Shown here in pieces: positions 8,276 through 16,700 of a DNA stretch of 64,000 nucleotides. The DNA comes from Chryseobacterium sp. ZHDP1 (GTDB lineage Bacteria > Bacteroidota > Bacteroidia > Flavobacteriales > Weeksellaceae): contig NZ_CP075682.1 in the NCBI RefSeq assembly GCF_018603435.1, forward strand, positions 4,712,001 to 4,776,000, given 5' to 3'. Each line of letters starts with the position of its first letter. The stretch's first letter is position 1. The notes under the pieces were generated by a model, which saw only the letters and a program-made list of their open reading frames with translations, did no database searches and was not told the DNA's origin. The translations under genes were made by a program, and so were the position numbers.

Positions 8276-9502
8276 TTAAGATATGGAGATGGTTTCATGG
8301 CTGAGAACACCTGTTTTTAGCATACATTCTCTCATCTTTTCATACGTTCGTTCGATGTCGTGATCCAGCCCTATTGAGAATCTGATCAGTCCATCGGAAA
8401 TTCCCATCGCAGCACGTTCTTCCTCCGGAATTTCAGAAGAAGTGGAGCTTCCTGAGCATGAGAATAAAGTTTTATAAAAGCCTAAACTTACCGCAAGATA
8501 ACCCAGATTTTCCTGCTGCATTAATTCCATCAGTTCATTGGCTTTTTCTGTGGTTCCCGCGTCTAAAGTCAGCAAACCGCCGAATCCGTACTCTTCGTGC
8601 ATCATCGTTTTCATCAGTTCGTGGTTTTTATGAGATTTTAATCCGGGATAAGAGACACGCAGTCCGTCTTCTTCAAATCTTTGTGCAAGATACATGGCAT
8701 TATAACTGTGCTGTTTCATTCTGATGTGCAACGTTCTGAGATTTTTAAGAATACTTGCAGAACGAAGACTGTCCATCGTAGGTCCCAATAGCATACACGC
8801 TCCGTTATTTACGTTTTTCGTATCGTTAATGAACTCCTGAGTTCCGCAGTACACTCCGCCAACGGTATCGCTGCTTCCGTTGATAAATTTCGTTAAAGAA
8901 TGGATCACAATATCTGCGCCCAAAAGCTTTGGCGAAATAGAAAGAGGAGAGAACGTATTGTCTACGATCAGTTTCAGATTATGTCTTTTACAGATTTCAG
9001 AAAGTTTTTTAAGGTCTGCAACTTCCAGAAGCGGGTTGCTTACACTTTCACAGTAGATGATTTTTGTGTTTTCGGTAATTGAGTTTTCAACAGATTCAAA
9101 ATTATTGATGTCTACAAACGTCGTCTGGATATTGAATGGCGGTAGAAAATTTTTCATGAAAGCATACGTTCCGCCGTAGATTGTTCTGCTCGAAATAATA
9201 TGATCTCCGCTTTTGCAGACCTGCATCAGAACCGAAGTAATCGCTCCCATTCCCGATGCGGTTACGTTTGCTGCTTCTGTATTTTCAAGTTTTGCCAGAG
9301 CCTGCGCAAGATACAGATTCATCGGAGAAGAATGTCTTGAATACAAATAGCATCCTTCCGCATTTCCTTCGAAAGTATCGAACATCGTTTTTGCAGAAAG
9401 AAAAGTATAGGTAGAACTGTCTGAAATTGATGGGTTTACTCCGCCAAATTCACCGAAATACTGTAGATCCTGTATTTCGTTGGCTGCATTAAAGTCGTTC
9501 AT
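8276..9502 (-). CDS. Trans-sulfuration PLP enzyme (methionine gamma-lyase / cystathionine gamma-lyase type)
   Basis: A 408-residue fold-type I PLP enzyme of the Cys/Met metabolism family. The PLP lysine is in HSLTKFINGSSDTVGG (about 204-219), the preceding Asp in IVDNTFSPL, and the phosphate/substrate region YLYSRHSSP matches the usual Y-x-SR motif. These enzymes cleave or form C-S bonds of methionine, homocysteine or cystathionine. The active-site loop reads RTIYGGTYAF. Typical methionine gamma-lyases carry Cys after Tyr-Gly in this loop, whereas cystathionine enzymes have Gly, so the lyase subtype is open. It is divergent from an Lrp-type regulator, as with other catabolic amino-acid lyases. 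Confidence 0.85.
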   Translation of the reverse strand: MNDFNAANEIQDLQYFGEFGGVNPSISDSSTYTFLSAKTMFDTFEGNAEGCYLYSRHSSPMNLYLAQALAKLENTEAANVTASGMGAITSVLMQVCKSGDHIISSRTIYGGTYAFMKNFLPPFNIQTTFVDINNFESVENSITENTKIIYCESVSNPLLEVADLKKLSEICKRHNLKLIVDNTFSPLSISPKLLGADIVIHSLTKFINGSSDTVGGVYCGTQEFINDTKNVNNGACMLLGPTMDSLRSASILKNLRTLHIRMKQHSYNAMYLAQRFEEDGLRVSYPGLKSHKNHELMKTMMHEEYGFGGLLTLDAGTTEKANELMELMQQENLGYLAVSLGFYKTLFSCSGSSTSSEIPEEERAAMGISDGLIRFSIGLDHDIERTYEKMRECMLKTGVLSHETISIS

Positions 9503-9598
9503 ATCGTTTAAATTTTTTATGCTATAAATATGAATAACCTTCAGAATTATTACAATAAAAATTTAAATTATTAGAATATAAAACTATTAAAATTTAGA

Positions 9599-9626
9599 TT
9601 GATAGAAAAAAAGTTTATTATATTTG
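9599..9626 (+). promoter_or_regulatory. Promoter of the Lrp-type regulator
   Basis: TTG at 9599-9601, a 17-bp spacer and TATATTTG at 9619-9626 match the Bacteroidota consensus. The very AT-rich divergent spacer (9503-9657) is the likely place for regulator binding, but I see no clean operator palindrome. Confidence 0.55.
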
Positions 9627-9657
9627 AATTTAATAAACATTTGATTAAAATTTATCT

Positions 9658-10116
9658 ATGAGTTTTGATGATACCGATAAAAAACTGCTCCTTTTTCTGC
9701 AGGAAGATTCCAAACAAACCACCAAAGAACTGTCTCATAAGTTAGGTTTGTCCGTTACGGCTGTTTATGAACGCATCCGGAAACTCGAAAATACAGGAGT
9801 GATTTCAAAATATGTTGCGATTCTGGACAGGAATAAAATCCAACGAAATTTCATTGTGCTTTGTCACATCAAACTCGCTCAGCACAAAAAGGAATACGTT
9901 CTGCAGTTCGAAAAAGAAGTGATGAATTTAGAAGAAGTAACCGAATGCTTCCATGTAAGCGGAGACTACGATTATATCTTAAAAATCGGGGTAAAAGATA
10001 TGGAAGACTATCGAAATTTTATGCTTACGAAGCTTACCACATTGCAGCATATTGCAAGTACCCACAGCTCTTTCATGATCTCTGAGGTAAAAAATACAAC
10101 GGCAATTGTTTTGTAG
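9658..10116 (+). CDS. Lrp/AsnC family transcriptional regulator
   Basis: A 152-residue regulator of the usual family size. Residues 1-60 form the AsnC-type winged helix-turn-helix: DDTDKKLLLFLQEDSKQTTK then LSVTAVYERIRKLENTGVIS. Residues 70-145 form the RAM ligand-sensing domain, with VTECFHVSGDYDYILKIGV as the signature. Such proteins form octamers and respond to amino acids. Its position, divergent from a sulfur-amino-acid lyase with 155 bp between start codons, suggests that it controls that gene in response to methionine, cysteine or a product; this is inference from the arrangement. Confidence 0.9.
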   Translation: MSFDDTDKKLLLFLQEDSKQTTKELSHKLGLSVTAVYERIRKLENTGVISKYVAILDRNKIQRNFIVLCHIKLAQHKKEYVLQFEKEVMNLEEVTECFHVSGDYDYILKIGVKDMEDYRNFMLTKLTTLQHIASTHSSFMISEVKNTTAIVL

Positions 10117-10124
10117 AGAAAAAA

Positions 10125-10262
10125 GTTTTTTTCAGGAGCTATTTCCCGCTTTCCGCACTCGCTATTTTCATGGATTTAGGGTTGCGGGGGGAAAGCCGCC
10201 GCAACCCTAAATCCATGAAAATGAGCTCAGACAAAGCTGCAATCGGGGCTAAACCGCGGTCT
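10125..10262. repeat. Palindromic intergenic element with 24-bp perfect arms
   Basis: Perfect inverted arms at 10164-10187 and 10199-10222 enclose an 11-base loop. They are flanked by moderately GC-rich text (GAGCTATTTCCCGCTTTCC on the left, CAATCGGGGCTAAA on the right) unlike the AT-rich surroundings. It lies between the convergent ends of the Lrp-type and bestrophin genes, so it could also end transcription of both. From memory, similar flanking text recurs between genes in Chryseobacterium genomes; I cannot confirm that here. Confidence 0.7.
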
Positions 10263-10285
10263 TAATTTCAATTGAAGACAATTAA

Positions 10286-11317
10286 TTAAACCAAAACCCC
10301 ATTCTTAGAAGCGATAGGATCAGGCAAATCCGTTTCTCCTGTCATTTGCAGAAGATCAATCTCAATCGTTCTGCAGATCGAAAGCATCGGAATATCAAAC
10401 ATAAGACCCTCAAAAGGATTTTCAGAATAATCTCCAACCAGCTCCATAATAATATAAATCCAGCCAATTGTAATACAAAACGGAATCGAAGCCCAGATTC
10501 CCCAGTCTCCCAATTTGGCAAATTCACTCACCAAACCTAACGGAAGAAGCATAATAAAAATGACATTAAAAACGAAGGCGGTACTTGCAAACTGTCTTGG
10601 CAAAGGAAACTTTTTAATCCTTTCCGCCTGTCCCTGCAGCGTATAAAATTCATTAAGACAATCCTGCAGTTGCTTTTGGTTGAAGTCTGAAATAACGTTC
10701 ATGTTTTTAAGCTCATTAACATCTTTCGACTGCTGAGCAATAAGGTAAGTCGCGAAATTTTTATACTGAGACTGCAATTCAGTTTCCTCTTCAGACAAGT
10801 ATTTGTTGAGGAAAATAGGCGTTCTCCCATAATCAGGAAAACCCGCCTTTATCAGTCGGTTACGCTTATAATCCACACTTTTGAACCGATCTTCTTCTAC
10901 TTTAATATGTTCCCACTCTGTAGGAATCAGGAGTTGCTCCCTTAACTGATACAGCCATGCAATATGCCGGAAAACGATTTTCTTTCTGCGGTCTTCCAGA
11001 TCAAATGTTCCTACTTTTTCTTCTTTAGTATCAAAGGCATAAACCATCGATCCGAGCATTCTGCTGGAATTAACAATTCCTCCCCAAATTTTTCTTGCCT
11101 CCCACAATCTGTCGTAAGCTTGGTTGTTTTTAAAACCAACTAAGAATGCTTCCGCAGTACCAATCAATGCGACCGGAACCCACGGAATAATCATCCAGTC
11201 CCAATGAAAAAAATGAAAAAGCACAGCAATTAAAGTACACCAGATCGAAATCAGAATCACATGAAATCCTGATAAATTGAGAACCTGTCGGTAATTAACG
11301 TATTTTGTTGTAATCAT
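10286..11317 (-). CDS. Bestrophin-type anion channel family protein
   Basis: A 343-residue membrane protein of the bestrophin/RFP-TM (UPF0187) family, pentameric channels in characterised members. Evidence includes two N-terminal membrane segments (about 15-65), the family motif NNQAYDRLWEARKIWGGIVN (about 66-85), a charged cytoplasmic helical region, and two further membrane segments near residues 240-300 (FASTAFVFNVIFIMLLPLGL, WIYIIMELVGDYSENPFEG). An upstream in-frame Met at 11434 would start inside the terminator of the neighbouring dehydrogenase gene. I therefore place the start at 11317 (MITTKYVNYRQ), which also fits the family N-terminus. The ion carried is not evident from sequence. 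Confidence 0.85.
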   Translation of the reverse strand: MITTKYVNYRQVLNLSGFHVILISIWCTLIAVLFHFFHWDWMIIPWVPVALIGTAEAFLVGFKNNQAYDRLWEARKIWGGIVNSSRMLGSMVYAFDTKEEKVGTFDLEDRRKKIVFRHIAWLYQLREQLLIPTEWEHIKVEEDRFKSVDYKRNRLIKAGFPDYGRTPIFLNKYLSEEETELQSQYKNFATYLIAQQSKDVNELKNMNVISDFNQKQLQDCLNEFYTLQGQAERIKKFPLPRQFASTAFVFNVIFIMLLPLGLVSEFAKLGDWGIWASIPFCITIGWIYIIMELVGDYSENPFEGLMFDIPMLSICRTIEIDLLQMTGETDLPDPIASKNGVLV

Positions 11318-11432
11318 ATTTGTGCAATTTAATTTTGAACCAGCAAAAAACTTAGCAAAACAGATACCATGTTTTGAAACAGAATTTGAAAAACTTTCGC
11401 TGACAGCATATAAATATAAGAAATTAAGACAC

Positions 11433-11460
11433 AAAAAAACCTCTAAAAAATTAGAGGCTT
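11433..11460 (-). terminator. Terminator of the E1 dehydrogenase gene
   Basis: On the minus strand, AAGCCTCTAA / TTAGAGGTTT forms a hairpin followed by seven T residues, 23 bp after the dehydrogenase stop. Confidence 0.85.
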
Positions 11461-11482
11461 ACAATTTTTATTTTAAACTGAA

Positions 11483-13555
11483 TTAATATTTCAGCATTTC
11501 TTCGATTCTATTGGAAAGCTTTTCCGCATTCGGAAGCATTTCCTTTTCAAGTACCAAATTGATAGGAACGGCAGGAACATCCAGAGAACCCATCGTTTCT
11601 ACCGGAGCATCAAGATATTTAAAACAGTTTTTCGAAATTCGGTGAGCGAAAGCTTCCGCAAAAGAATTATTCAATTGCTCTTCCGTTAAAACGATACATT
11701 TTCCGTGTGCTTTTACCCTTTCAAAAACCAGTTCTTCATCCAGAGGAATTAAAGTTCTTAAATCAATCACTTCAACTCTTCCATTGAAGTTTTTCGCCGC
11801 TTCTTTTGCCCAGTAAATCCCCATTCCGTAAGTAACAATTAATAAAGTTCTGCCTTTTTCGGTTTCTTCCTTATCAGCTTCAATAATTACTTTTCCTTTT
11901 CCGAAAGGTAAAATATAATCTTCCGCAGGTTCAATGGTTTTTGCATCCTCCGTTCCCGGAACCTTGCTCCAGTACAACCCTTTGTGCTCCAGCATTACCA
12001 CCGGATTCGGATCGTAATAGGCTGCTTTTAATAAACCTTTGAAGTCTGCCGCGTTGCTCGGATAAGCAATTTTAATTCCTTTGATATTCGCTAAAATACT
12101 TTCAACACTTCCGCTGTGGTAAGGACCGCCACCGCCGTAAGCTCCGATCGGAACACGGATGATATTGCTTACAGGAAATTTTCCCTGACTTAAATAACTA
12201 GATTTTGAAATTTCTGTAATTAACTGATTGATCCCCGGATAAATATAATCCGCAAACTGAACTTCAACAATCGGTTTTAATCCGACTGCGCTCATTCCCG
12301 CTGTGGAACCGATAATATAAGCTTCCTGAATCGCGGTATTAAAAACCCTTTTGCTGCCGAATTTTTTTCCTAACGTTACCGTCTCACGGAAAACCCCGCC
12401 GATTCTTTCCCCGACATCCTGTCCGTACAGCAAAGCTTCCGGATGTTTCCACATCAATTCCTGAATCGCGTGAATGGCGGCGTCAACCATCACAATTTTT
12501 TCTCCACCTTCAGGTTCTCTGGTTCCAATCTCTTCCGTAATTGGAGTTGGCGCGAAAACATGATTCATTACACTTTCTGGCTTCGGATCTTCTGCGTTTT
12601 TAGCCTTTTCAAAAGCTTCTTCAGCTTCAAGACGGGCTTTTTTCGTAATCTGTTTTAATAATTCTTCATCAACTCCGGATTCGATCAAATGATTTCTTAG
12701 AATATTTCCCGGATCTTTCGCCCGGTGTTTGGTTAAATCTTCCTCGTCTCTGTAAAACTCTCTTCGTACTCCCGAAGTGTGGTGACCAATTAAGACTGTT
12801 TTTGCGCAAACTACCAAAGGTTTTCTTTCAGTTCTTACAAAATCCACCGCTTTTTTCATTACTTCGAAACTTTCCACGAAATCAGTTCCGTCTACTCTCA
12901 TTCTGCTTAAACCCGTAAAACCGGCTACAAAATCATAAGCATCACAAGTTCTTGCTTCCTCCTTGGTTACGGAAATTCCCCATTCGTTATCCTGAACAAG
13001 GAAAATAATAGGCAACTGATGTAAAGCAGCAAACTGGAAAGCTTCACTTACTTCACCTTCCGTTACAGAATTGTCGCCCAGACTGCAAACCACTACCGGA
13101 TTGTTTTCAAAATCCTGCAATTCAAAATCCTGAATATATTTAATTCCCTGCGCAACTCCTGTTGTCGGAATGGTCTGCATTCCTGTCGCAGAACTCTGAT
13201 GAATAATTTTCGGTTTATTTTCGTCCCTGCTTGAAGGGTGTGAGTAGTAAGATCTGCCTCCGGAAAAAGGATCGTCAGCTTTTGCCAGCAATTGAAGCAT
13301 CAACTGGTAAGGTTCAAAACCGATTCCTAAAAGTATGCTTTCATCACGGTAATATGGGGAAACCCAGTCTTCTTTTTTTAACTGATATGCTGTTGCCAAT
13401 TGAATAGCTTCATGACCTCTTGATGTACTATGAACATATTTACAGACATTTCTGTTTTCTTCATAAATATCTGCCATTGCTTTGGCAAGCATCATGTGGT
13501 TATAAGCCTTGAGTAATATATCTTGAGAAACCTTTTCGTGAAGTGTATTTTCCAT
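11483..13555 (-). CDS. Branched-chain 2-oxoacid dehydrogenase E1, fused alpha and beta subunits
   Basis: A 690-residue thiamine diphosphate enzyme that decarboxylates 2-oxo acids for transfer to a lipoyl E2. The alpha half (to about 340) contains the TPP motif, GDNSVTEGEVSEAFQFAALH followed by NEWGIS, and the phosphorylation-loop-like YRDEEDLTKHRAKDPG. The beta half starts near KIVMVDAAIHAI and has GQDVG, FNTAIQEAYIIGSTAGM, VEVQFADYIYPGINQ and GGGGPYHSGS. Bacteroidota commonly fuse these subunits; 2-oxoisovalerate is the probable substrate, with pyruvate less likely. No E2 or E3 gene is near. I choose the Met at 13555 over that at 13582 because a promoter -7 box lies between them. Confidence 0.88.
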   Translation of the reverse strand: MENTLHEKVSQDILLKAYNHMMLAKAMADIYEENRNVCKYVHSTSRGHEAIQLATAYQLKKEDWVSPYYRDESILLGIGFEPYQLMLQLLAKADDPFSGGRSYYSHPSSRDENKPKIIHQSSATGMQTIPTTGVAQGIKYIQDFELQDFENNPVVVCSLGDNSVTEGEVSEAFQFAALHQLPIIFLVQDNEWGISVTKEEARTCDAYDFVAGFTGLSRMRVDGTDFVESFEVMKKAVDFVRTERKPLVVCAKTVLIGHHTSGVRREFYRDEEDLTKHRAKDPGNILRNHLIESGVDEELLKQITKKARLEAEEAFEKAKNAEDPKPESVMNHVFAPTPITEEIGTREPEGGEKIVMVDAAIHAIQELMWKHPEALLYGQDVGERIGGVFRETVTLGKKFGSKRVFNTAIQEAYIIGSTAGMSAVGLKPIVEVQFADYIYPGINQLITEISKSSYLSQGKFPVSNIIRVPIGAYGGGGPYHSGSVESILANIKGIKIAYPSNAADFKGLLKAAYYDPNPVVMLEHKGLYWSKVPGTEDAKTIEPAEDYILPFGKGKVIIEADKEETEKGRTLLIVTYGMGIYWAKEAAKNFNGRVEVIDLRTLIPLDEELVFERVKAHGKCIVLTEEQLNNSFAEAFAHRISKNCFKYLDAPVETMGSLDVPAVPINLVLEKEMLPNAEKLSNRIEEMLKY

Positions 13556-13561
13556 AGAAAG

Positions 13562-13601
13562 CAAAGATAAACAAAAAATCAAAATACTAACAATCGTTAG
13601 T
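13562..13601 (-). promoter_or_regulatory. E1 dehydrogenase promoter overlapped by a 16-bp palindrome
   Basis: The -7 box TATCTTTG occupies 13569-13562 and a TTG at 13593-13591 serves as -33 (21-bp spacer). The near-perfect palindrome ACTAACAATCGTTAGT at 13586-13601 covers that -33 element. Its shape resembles TetR-family operators, so a repressor may act here; no such regulator is in the window. Confidence 0.5.
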
Positions 13602-13779
13602 GTTTTTCGGTAATCTGTTGTTTTTCAATGTTCTTTGATGTCTGATTTGCGCTAAAACCTGATTTATCAAAATCAAATATATATACCATGATTCAGCAGG
13701 ATTTATAAAAACTAATTCCAAAAGACAAAAAATTAAAGTAACTTTACATTCTCTTTTTAATAAAAGCTAGAAAAATTAC

Positions 13780-16700
13780 ATGTATTTAGTTTTTGACACA
13801 GAAACCACAGGTTTACCGAAGAATTTCAACGCTCCGCTTTCAGATTCATATAACTGGCCAAGAATGGTGCAGATTGCGTGGCAGTTGCATGATGATGACG
13901 GAACATTAATTGAAAATCAGGATTATATTATAAAACCGGAAGGGTATGATATTCCCTTCAATGCCGCGAGAATTCACGGGATTACAACAAAAATCGCCAA
14001 TGAGGAAGGTCGTGATCTCGAAGAAATTTTAAATGAATTTTCTAAAGTTTTAGAAAAAGTAAGAGTGGTCTCCGGACACAATGTGGAGTTTGACTACAAC
14101 ATTGTGGGAGCCGAATTCTACCGTAAAAATATTAAAGACAATCTTCAGGAAAAGCCCAAAGCCGATACGATGATTCTGGGAACAGATTTCTGTCAGTTAG
14201 GAGGCGGAAAAGGAGGAAGGTACAAAGCTCCGAAGCTGGAAGAACTTTACGAAAAATTATACGGTCATAAATTTGATGAAGCGCACAACGCCGCTGCCGA
14301 CGTAAATGCAACGGCGCAGGTTTTCTTCGAAATGATGAGAATCGGGATCATTCCTGCGGAAGTACTGAAAACTTCGGAAGATCAGCTTGCGTATTTTAAA
14401 ACGCTGTATCCTGATCCGATAAAGCCTTTCAATATTGTTATCAGAAGGCAGGTTGCGGATTTTCACAACAAAAAGAAACAGCAGGACTTCGGAAGTATTG
14501 ATGAGATCGACCTCGGAAAATATTTCAACTTTGATAACCACAGTGTTTTCTCTACTTTAACGGCTACCACAAGCATCAACGATTTAATTAAAAAAGCAAC
14601 TGATGATAATTTTCCCGCTGTCGGAATGGTGGATCTGGGAAATATGATGGGTGCTTTCAAATTTGTTTCTGCGGTAGAAGGCGCAAACGGCGACCGTGCG
14701 AAAAAGCATAAAGAATACCTCGCTAAAAAACAGGAAGCAGAAGAAAAAGGCGAAGAATTCAATGAACCGGAACCGGTTTCACAGCCTTTGATTCCTGTAG
14801 TTGGATGTGAATTTTATATTTCAGACCGTTATGAGCAGAAGCAGTTTACCAAAGATGATCCCGACCGAAGAACGCAGGTTGTCTTATTGGCAAAGGATTT
14901 TAACGGCTATAAAAATTTAGCCAAACTATCCAGTATCGGATTTCTTAAAGGATTTTATTTCGGAGTTCCGAGGGTAAGCCGGGAATTGATTGCCGAATAT
15001 AAAGAAGGAGTTATTGCTCTAACTTCAGGAATTCACGGAGATATTCCGGATGCCATTTTAAATACGGGGGAACAGAAAGGGGAGGAGCTTTTCAGATGGT
15101 GGAAAGATACTTTCGGAGACGATTTTTATGTCCAGATCCAGAACCATAAACTGCCGGAAGAAGAGCATTTAAATGATGTATTGTTGCATTTTGCCGATAA
15201 ATATAATGTTAAAATTTTAGCGCAGAATGAAACGTTCTATACCAATAAAGACGATTCTAATATTCAGGATATTGTAAGCTGCATCAAAGATGGTGAAAAG
15301 CTTTCAACGCCTGTAGGAAAAGGTTTTGGAAAAAGAAGAGGACTTGCAACCGGAGAATACTATATGAAAACGGCGGATGAAATCAAGGAAGCGTTTTTAA
15401 CGTATCCCGATGCATTCGAAGCATATGAAGAATTTTTCGCAAAGTTCAAGCCTTATACTTTAAAAAGAGACGTTCTCCTTCCTAAATTCGATATTCCGGA
15501 AGAATTTATTCATCCCGAAGATGATGTCGATGGCGGAAAACGCGGTGAGATGGCTTATCTTACCTATTTAACGTACGAAGGGGCAAAAAGAAGATATGTG
15601 GAAACCGGAATTACAGATGAGATAAAAGAACGTCTGGATTTCGAACTGGAAGTTATTGCCAATACAGGATATCCCGGTTACTTTTTGATTGTTCAGGATT
15701 TCTGTAACGAAGCCCGTAAAATGGGCGTTTGGGTGGGTCCCGGTCGTGGTTCTGCGGCAGGTTCTGCAGTTGCCTACTGTATCGGAATTACAAACGTAGA
15801 TCCTATTAAATACGATCTCCTTTTCGAGAGATTCCTGAATCCGGAAAGGGTTTCCATGCCCGATATCGATATCGACTTTGATGATGAAGGACGTGATAAA
15901 ATCATCAAGTGGGTGGTTGATAAATACGGAAAAACACAGGTTGCCCAGATTATTACCTATTCGGTTTTAGGAGGTAAATCTGCGATTAAAGATGCGGGGA
16001 GAGTTTTGGATGTCCCGATTCCTGACACGAATAATATTGCTAAATTAATTCCTTCCACACCGGGAATGAATATTGCGAAAGCTTTAGCAAAATACGATAA
16101 ATTAAAACCTGAAGAACAACAGCTTGTTGACGAAATGCGCTACGTTCTCGACAGTCCGAATGATGCGCGTCACGGAGTTTTGGCGAGTGCAAAAAAAATG
16201 GAAGGCTGCATCAGAAATACAGGAATTCACGCTTGTGGGGTTATCATTACGCCGGAAGATGTAAGTAATCTGGTTCCGGTAACCATTGCGGCAAAAGATG
16301 CCGATATTCTGGTTTCGCAGTTTGATAACTCGGTGGCAGAAAGTGCAGGGCTTCTGAAAATGGACTTTTTAGGGCTGAGAACTTTAACCATTATTAAAGA
16401 TGCTTTAAAACTAGTAAAAGCAAGATATGGAGTAGATATTGATCCGGATCTTATTCCGCTTGATGATGCAAAAACCTATCAGTTATTTAAAGAGGGAAGA
16501 ACAGTCGGGATTTTCCAGTATGAAAGTCCCGGAATGCAAAAGTACATGAGAGAGCTGAAACCTACCGTTTTTGCCGATCTTATTGCCATGAATGCATTGT
16601 ACCGTCCCGGTCCTATAAAATACATCCCGAACTTCATCAACAGGAAACACGGAATTGAAGAAATCGTCTACGATTTACCGGAAACAGAGGAATATTTAAA

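Noticed and set aside
11318..11434. N-terminal extension of the bestrophin-type gene
   Set aside because: It would begin inside the terminator of the upstream dehydrogenase gene and matches no family sequence.
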